Positions 7,060 through 11,273 of a stretch of DNA of 11,273 bases are shown here, piece by piece. Source of the stretch: Gammaproteobacteria bacterium (lineage in GTDB: Bacteria; Pseudomonadota; Gammaproteobacteria; HK1); assembly GCA_022822245.1 (NCBI GenBank), contig JAJECB010000317.1, positions 1-11,273 on the forward strand. The letters run 5' to 3'. The notes beneath the pieces are model-generated. The model was not told where the DNA came from and did not search any database. It saw nothing but the letters and a program-made list of their open reading frames with translations. The translations under genes were made by a program, and so were the position numbers. Each line of letters opens with the position of its first letter. Within the stretch, counting starts at the first letter, position 1.

Positions 7060-8568
7060 TCAGGAGACGCCGTGGTCCGCATAACGGTGAACGGGAAACG
7101 GCTCCCGGCACAGCCCGACGCAGAACGCGCTCACCGCGGGCTCGAGGCGGCGCACGAGGTCGCGCGACTCGCGGTTGGTGGCCTCGAGCCGGTCGTGGGC
7201 CTCCGCCGCCTCGGCGCGAAGCCGCGCGAGGTCGACGGTGAGGTGCCTCCGGTCTCGATACACGAATCGCCCGCCCACCATCACGCTGTCCACACTCGCG
7301 CCGTTTTCCTGGAACACCACCTGGCGGGCCGGGTGGTGGAGCGGCATGTAGGCGATGGCGCCGAGGTCGAGGAACACGAGGTCGGCGAGATAGCCCGGAG
7401 CGAGGCGACCGATCCGGTCCGCCATCCCGAGCGCCCGCGCCCCGCCCCTCGTCGCCATTTCGAGGGCGTCCTCGGCACCGAGCCAGCGGGCGGGATCGGG
7501 CGACTGCACGCGGCTCGAGTAGACCGCGAGCCGCATCGCCTCGAACAGGTTGAGGGCGTCGGAGCAGGTGCTCGTGTCGGTCCCGAGCCCCACGTCGAGC
7601 CCCCGGCGGCGCATCGCCTCGACCCGCGCGAGACCGACCCCGAGGCGCATGTTGCTGGTCGGGTTGTGCGCGACGGTGGCGCCCCGGTCCTTGAGGCGCG
7701 CGAGGTCGTCGTCGTCCACCCACACCGCGTGGGCGGCGGTGAAGTGCGGACCGACGATGCCGAGATCGTCGAGGTGGGCGGCGAGGGTCTTCCCGAACTT
7801 CCGTCGCCCGGCCACCGCCTGCACCTTCGACTCCGCGACGTGGGTGTGGATGCCCGCTCCGTGCTCCGCGGCGAGGTCGCGGCAGGCGACGAAGAAGGCG
7901 TCCTCGCAGTGGTGGGGAATGGTCGGGGCGAGGGCGAGCCGGGCCGTGTCCCGGTCGAAGCTCCAACGCTCGAACGCCAACCGGCACTGGTCGAGGGCGG
8001 CGTCGCCGGACGCCCCCGCGGTCGTGTCGACGGCCCGCCGCAGGTCGTCGGGAAGCGCCCCCAGGAGGCCCGGCACGGCCCGCCAGAAGCTCCGGTCCGC
8101 CATGAGCGGCGCCACCACCGATCGGACGCCAACCTCGGCGTACGCCCCGGCGACCGCCTCGAGCCCCTCCGGGGTCGGGGCGGGGAACTCCGAGAAGAGG
8201 TCGTAGCAGGCGGTGATGCCGTTGCTCACCATCTCCGCCGCCGCGAGCCGCGCCGCGAGGGCCTTGTCCCGGAGCTCGACGCCGCGCCGGCGAAGCGGCG
8301 CCGCGTTCAGGAGAAGCTCGAGGGTCCAACGGTCGCCGAGCCCCTTCGAGAGGCTGGCGTCGCCGTGGGTGTGGGCATTGACGAGGCCGGGGAGGATCAG
8401 CCGGTCCGCCGCGTCCACGGGGGCCGCGTCGGCCGGCGCATCCATGCCGGGCGGGCCGATGGCGCGGATCGTGTCGCCTTCGATGAGAATGTCGGCCGGG
8501 CCGCCGCCGAAGTCGCCTCCGTCCAGCACCCGAGCGCCGCGAACGACGGTGTGTCTCACGTCCGCCAT
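7060..8568 (-). CDS. TRZ/ATZ-type metal-dependent amidohydrolase (copy B)
   Basis: Metal-dependent hydrolase of 502 residues in the chlorohydrolase/guanine deaminase/S-adenosylhomocysteine deaminase branch (COG0402-like) of the amidohydrolase superfamily. These enzymes usually deaminate or dechlorinate ring compounds or hydrolyse amides. The start MADVRHTVVRG at 8568 aligns with copy A. The arrangement is an N-terminal beta-sandwich strand set (to about 58), a TIM barrel, and the returning sandwich after about 390. By family analogy, metal ligands are His66 and His68 (NAHTHG), His243 and Asp331 (GLGTDTSTCSD); catalytic residues are Glu246 (HVAES) and His280 (HAVWV). All are present. A C-terminal helical tail of about 60 residues goes beyond the core. 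No clear Shine-Dalgarno precedes the ATG. A tiny frame (MRFAKA, 8568-8588) ends in TGATG overlapping the start, so coupled re-initiation is possible. The substrate is unknown. Confidence 0.9.
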   Translation of the reverse strand: MADVRHTVVRGARVLDGGDFGGGPADILIEGDTIRAIGPPGMDAPADAAPVDAADRLILPGLVNAHTHGDASLSKGLGDRWTLELLLNAAPLRRRGVELRDKALAARLAAAEMVSNGITACYDLFSEFPAPTPEGLEAVAGAYAEVGVRSVVAPLMADRSFWRAVPGLLGALPDDLRRAVDTTAGASGDAALDQCRLAFERWSFDRDTARLALAPTIPHHCEDAFFVACRDLAAEHGAGIHTHVAESKVQAVAGRRKFGKTLAAHLDDLGIVGPHFTAAHAVWVDDDDLARLKDRGATVAHNPTSNMRLGVGLARVEAMRRRGLDVGLGTDTSTCSDALNLFEAMRLAVYSSRVQSPDPARWLGAEDALEMATRGGARALGMADRIGRLAPGYLADLVFLDLGAIAYMPLHHPARQVVFQENGASVDSVMVGGRFVYRDRRHLTVDLARLRAEAAEAHDRLEATNRESRDLVRRLEPAVSAFCVGLCREPFPVHRYADHGVS

Positions 8569-8636
8569 CACGCTTTCGCGAACCGCATGACGCGGCCGCC
8601 CCGGTGGGCGACGGATCGGGCCGGGCTCGACACGAC

Positions 8637-9599
8637 TCAATCGGCCGCCGCGTCGCGCACCCCTTCGTGGCGGTCCTCGCCACCGGCCGCCCGTCGCACC
8701 GGGGGCAGCGCCCGGTCGAAGAGCCCGAGCTCGTCCATCACCACCTTGAGCTCCTCGACCTTGGCCGGCGGGAGCGGCAGGCGCGGCGGCCGGGGCGGAC
8801 CCATGCTCCGCCCGAGGAGCTGGAAGGCCGCCTTCATCCCGTGGGCGTAGAGATGATCGCCCAGCCAGTCGATCACCTTGACAAGCTCCCGGAAGACCGC
8901 CCACGCGCCCTCCCGGTCACCCTCGTCGACCGCGAGCTCGAACATCCGCGCGGATTCGCGGGGCATGATGTTGGCGCAGACCGACACCCACCCTTCGGCC
9001 CCGACCATGAACGACTCGTAGCCGAGGTAGCCCGCGAACACCGTCATCTTCTCGCCGCAGAGCTCGTTGATCCGGTAGACGCGGCGCGTGTCGGTGGTGG
9101 ACTCCTTGATGTAGGAGATGTTGTCGATCTCGGCGAGGCGGGCGACGAGCTCGGGCTGCATGTCGAGGACGGTGGAGGCGGGGTGGTTGTAGAGCATGAT
9201 GGGGATGGACACCGCCTCCGCGATCCGGCGGAAGTGGGTGTAGATCTCCTCCTCGTCGATCCACGCGTAGTACGGGGTCATCACCATCGCCGCGTCGGCT
9301 CCCACCGACTCCGCGTCGCGGGTGTAGCGGATCGCGAAGTCGGTGCTCTCGTGTGTGGTGCTGACCACCACCGGCACCCGGCCCGCCGCCTGTTCGACGG
9401 TGATCCGAGCAACGTCGTAGCGCTCCTCGTCGGTGAGCGAGAGGAGCTCCCCGTTGCTCGCGAGGGGGATGAGGCCGTGGATGCCTTCCTCGATCTGGTA
9501 ATCCACCAGCCAGCGGAGCATCGTCTCGTTGACGGCGGACCCGTCCTCGGTGAACGGGGTGACGATCACGGTGTAGGTGCCGCGGAGCTTGTTCTTCAT
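8637..9599 (-). CDS. DapA/NanA-family class I aldolase (copy A) with variant pyruvate motif
   Basis: Second class I aldolase/synthase of the DHDPS/NAL family, 320 residues, closely similar to copy B along its whole length. The start at 9599 (MKNKLRGTYTVIVTPF) is preceded by GGAAGG about 9 bases upstream and aligns with copy B; an in-frame extension upstream to 9743 overlaps the previous gene and is not family-like. Tyr137 (IMLYNHP) and Schiff-base Lys165 (SYIKESTTD) are present. The usual G-S/T-T-G-E loop is ASNGE at 47-51, with a Gly to Ala and a Thr to Asn change where the pyruvate carboxylate normally binds, so its 2-oxo-acid preference may differ. The C-terminus carries a charged tail of about 20 residues (VRRAAGGEDRHEGVRDAAAD) not found in copy B. 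It lies 68 bp upstream of amidohydrolase B, in a presumed operon. Confidence 0.91.
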   Translation of the reverse strand: MKNKLRGTYTVIVTPFTEDGSAVNETMLRWLVDYQIEEGIHGLIPLASNGELLSLTDEERYDVARITVEQAAGRVPVVVSTTHESTDFAIRYTRDAESVGADAAMVMTPYYAWIDEEEIYTHFRRIAEAVSIPIMLYNHPASTVLDMQPELVARLAEIDNISYIKESTTDTRRVYRINELCGEKMTVFAGYLGYESFMVGAEGWVSVCANIMPRESARMFELAVDEGDREGAWAVFRELVKVIDWLGDHLYAHGMKAAFQLLGRSMGPPRPPRLPLPPAKVEELKVVMDELGLFDRALPPVRRAAGGEDRHEGVRDAAAD

Positions 9600-9647
9600 C
9601 TGTGAGGGCCTTCCGGTAGGGTCGTCGCCAGGCGCGACGGCGCGGCC

Positions 9648-9667
9648 ACGTTGCCCGAAACGCGGGC
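9648..9667. promoter_or_regulatory. conserved 20-bp palindromic element, copy A
   Basis: The element ACGTTGCCCGAAACGCGGGC contains GCCCG/CGGGC arms (9653-9657 and 9663-9667) with a 5-base centre. It matches 6989-7008 at 17 of 20 positions and occupies the equivalent gap between amidohydrolase A and aldolase A, starting 49 bases upstream of the aldolase start codon. See copy B for possible roles. Confidence 0.45.
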
Positions 9668-9691
9668 TCGATTCAAATCCCGGACTTCCTG

Positions 9692-11185
9692 TCAGAGCGT
9701 GCAGCGCGCATGGCGTTCGATATGGTAGTCCTCGCGCGACCACTCGACCGCGTACCGGCCCACCGGACCCTCGAGGCGCTCGGCCAGGGCGCGCGCGTCG
9801 GCATTGACGGCGGCGAGACGCTCGGCGGCGGCCTGCGCATCGCGCGCGAGCTTCGCTTCATCCACGGTGACCATCCGCCGGCCCTCGAGCACCATGCGCC
9901 CGCCGATCATGACCGACTCGACCCCGGTGCCGTCCTCTCCGTGGACGATCTGGTTGACGGGATCGTTGAGGGGTACGTAGTTGATCTGTCCGAGATCAAG
10001 GAAGACGATGTCGGCCTTCCGGCCGGGCTCGATCGATCCGATCTCGTCACCGAATCCGAGCACCGCGGCGCTGCCCCGCGTGGCCAGATCGAGAACCTCC
10101 CCGGTCGCCAGCCATTGCTCGTAGTCGAGCTCCTGGACGCGCGACACCATCGATGCGATCCGCATCGACTCGAACATGTTGAGGTTGTCGGAACAGGTGC
10201 ACGCGTCGGTCCCGATCCCGACCCGGACGCCGGCGTCGAGTAACGCCCGCGCCGCCGCGAGGCCGTTCCCCAGGCGTGCGTTGGAGCCCGGATTGTGGGC
10301 GACCGCTCCGCCCGCGTCCGCGATGCGGCGCATGTCGTCCCGGTCGAGCCACACCGCATGCGCGGCCGTGAAGTGCGGGCCGAGGACGCCCAGGGAATCG
10401 AGCCAGGCGGTCTGGGTCATCCCGTAAAGCTTCATCCCGGCGAGGGCCTGGACCTTCGACTCGGCGAGGTGGGTGTGGAACCCCACCCCGTGCTCGAGCG
10501 CCTTGGTCCGCGCCGACCGAAGGAACTCCTCGCTGCAATGGTGGGGGATGGTCGGGGCGAGCGCGAGCCGCACCCGGTCGCGGGGAAACGGCCACGCCCG
10601 CAGGGCACCCTCCCAAGCGGCGAGGCTCTCCGCAAACGGCCTCGTCGCGACCGCCTCCGCCTCGCGCCGCAGCTCGTCGGGAAGCGCCTCCATCAGGCCC
10701 GGGATCGCCCGATGGAAGGTCCGGTCGGCCATCATCGGAGCCACGACCGCGCGCATGCCCGCGTCGGCGTAGGCGCGTCCGATCGCCTCGAGCCCCTCCG
10801 GGGTCGGCGCGGGAAGCTCGAAATTGAGGTCGTAGGCGGCGGTGCATCCCTTTCGCACCATCTCCACCGCCCCGATGAGGGTCGAGAGGTACTTGTCCTC
10901 GAGCGTGCGGTTGCCCGTGATCCACGGCGCGGCGTTGAGCAGCAGCTCCAGCGTCCAGCGATCGCCGAGACTCTTGGCGAGATTGTTGTGCCCGTGCGTG
11001 TGGGCGTTCACCAGGCCCGGCATGAGGAGCCGGCCGGTCGCGTTGCGGTGGATCGCCTCCGCCGGCGCGGCCAGTCCCGGCGGCCCGATCTCGCGAACCG
11101 TATCCCCCTCGACGAGCACGTCGGCGGGCTCCGCCGAATGACGCTCGACGTCGAGGAGCCGCCCGCCCCGGATGATTGTGTGCAT
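9692..11185 (-). CDS. TRZ/ATZ-type metal-dependent amidohydrolase (copy A)
   Basis: Metal-dependent amidohydrolase of 497 residues, paralogous to copy B (shared stretches include PGLVNAHTHG, GDRWTLELLLNAAP, LAPTIPHHC, GPHFTAAHAVW). Family-inferred metal ligands are His62, His64, His239 and Asp327 (GIGTDACTCSD); catalytic residues are Glu242 (HLAES) and His276. All are intact. NPGSNARLGNG (298-308) matches the family loop that reads NP-x-SN-x-LG-x-G. The start MHTIIRGGRLLD at 11185 has GAGGAG about 11 bases upstream. The tail after about residue 440 is an alanine- and arginine-rich helix extension, longer than in many relatives. It starts 28 bp after the stop of the preceding gene, so the operon extends beyond the right edge. 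Likely reactions are deamination or C-N hydrolysis of an imported or derived compound; the specific substrate cannot be assigned. Confidence 0.91.
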   Translation of the reverse strand: MHTIIRGGRLLDVERHSAEPADVLVEGDTVREIGPPGLAAPAEAIHRNATGRLLMPGLVNAHTHGHNNLAKSLGDRWTLELLLNAAPWITGNRTLEDKYLSTLIGAVEMVRKGCTAAYDLNFELPAPTPEGLEAIGRAYADAGMRAVVAPMMADRTFHRAIPGLMEALPDELRREAEAVATRPFAESLAAWEGALRAWPFPRDRVRLALAPTIPHHCSEEFLRSARTKALEHGVGFHTHLAESKVQALAGMKLYGMTQTAWLDSLGVLGPHFTAAHAVWLDRDDMRRIADAGGAVAHNPGSNARLGNGLAAARALLDAGVRVGIGTDACTCSDNLNMFESMRIASMVSRVQELDYEQWLATGEVLDLATRGSAAVLGFGDEIGSIEPGRKADIVFLDLGQINYVPLNDPVNQIVHGEDGTGVESVMIGGRMVLEGRRMVTVDEAKLARDAQAAAERLAAVNADARALAERLEGPVGRYAVEWSREDYHIERHARCTL

Positions 11186-11213
11186 GGTTGCCGTACTCCT
11201 CGTTCGAGCCCGC

Positions 11214-11273
11214 TCAGACGATGACCGTCTCGTCCCCCTCGGCGGACCAGGGGAAGAAGACCCGCTCGATGAT
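11214..11273 (-). CDS. C-terminal end of an unidentified upstream gene (5' part outside window)
   Basis: The last 19 codons and TGA of an open frame entering from the right edge, translating as IIERVFFPWSAEGDETVIV. It ends 28 bp before amidohydrolase A in the same direction, which is the spacing expected of an upstream operon member. The fragment is too short to assign a family. It is also possible that this frame is open by chance, since only 60 bases are visible. Confidence 0.45.
   Translation of the reverse strand: MIERVFFPWSAEGDETVIV

Noticed and set aside
6250..8850. 866-codon plus-strand frame opposite aldolase B and amidohydrolase B
   Set aside because: It spans two well-supported minus-strand genes and shows no recognisable domain.
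8569..8904. N-terminal extension of amidohydrolase B to 8904
   Set aside because: It would overlap aldolase A by more than 260 bp. The extension is low-complexity, and copy A starts at the position equivalent to 8568.
6061..9599. Housekeeping dapA genes for lysine biosynthesis
   Set aside because: There are two linked copies beside amidohydrolases and an importer, and one has an altered pyruvate loop, so catabolic aldolases fit better. This is an inference from context, not proof.

Overview
All genes supported in this window lie on the minus strand. The DNA is GC-rich, and most starts have good Shine-Dalgarno sequences. A tripartite TRAP transporter next to a peptide-type ABC transporter and catabolic enzymes suggests a GC-rich heterotrophic bacterium, most likely a proteobacterium or similar. 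There is no marker gene, so the lineage is a guess.

In transcription order (right to left) the window starts with the last 19 codons of an unidentified gene (11214-11273). A catabolic cluster follows: amidohydrolase A (9692-11185), DapA/NanA-family aldolase A (8637-9599), amidohydrolase B (7060-8568), aldolase B (6061-6957), then the three TRAP subunits DctP (4990-5973), DctQ (4316-4834) and DctM (3036-4319, GTG start overlapping the dctQ stop). The amidohydrolase-aldolase pair is present twice in tandem. The two copies have diverged but share gene order, protein motifs and a 20-bp palindromic element between the two genes. The likely scheme is that TRAP imports an organic acid, an amidohydrolase hydrolyses or deaminates it, and an aldolase splits off or adds a 2-oxo acid such as pyruvate. 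The substrate cannot be read from the sequence.

A 657-bp gap (2379-3035) follows. It holds a weak possible terminator for dctM, a perfect 22-bp inverted repeat enclosing 138 bp (2732-2913, MITE-like or hairpin element), and an AT-rich patch with palindromes and an 18-bp-spaced direct repeat, which is the best candidate promoter/operator. A second transport operon then starts: an SBP_bac_5-type solute-binding protein (729-2378) and the first 212 codons of a DppB-type ABC permease, cut by the window edge (1-636).

In both transport systems a strong hairpin lies directly after the binding-protein gene and before the first membrane-subunit gene. This fits raised binding-protein output by mRNA processing or attenuation. 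No RNA genes, CRISPR arrays, transposase genes or regulator genes were seen.
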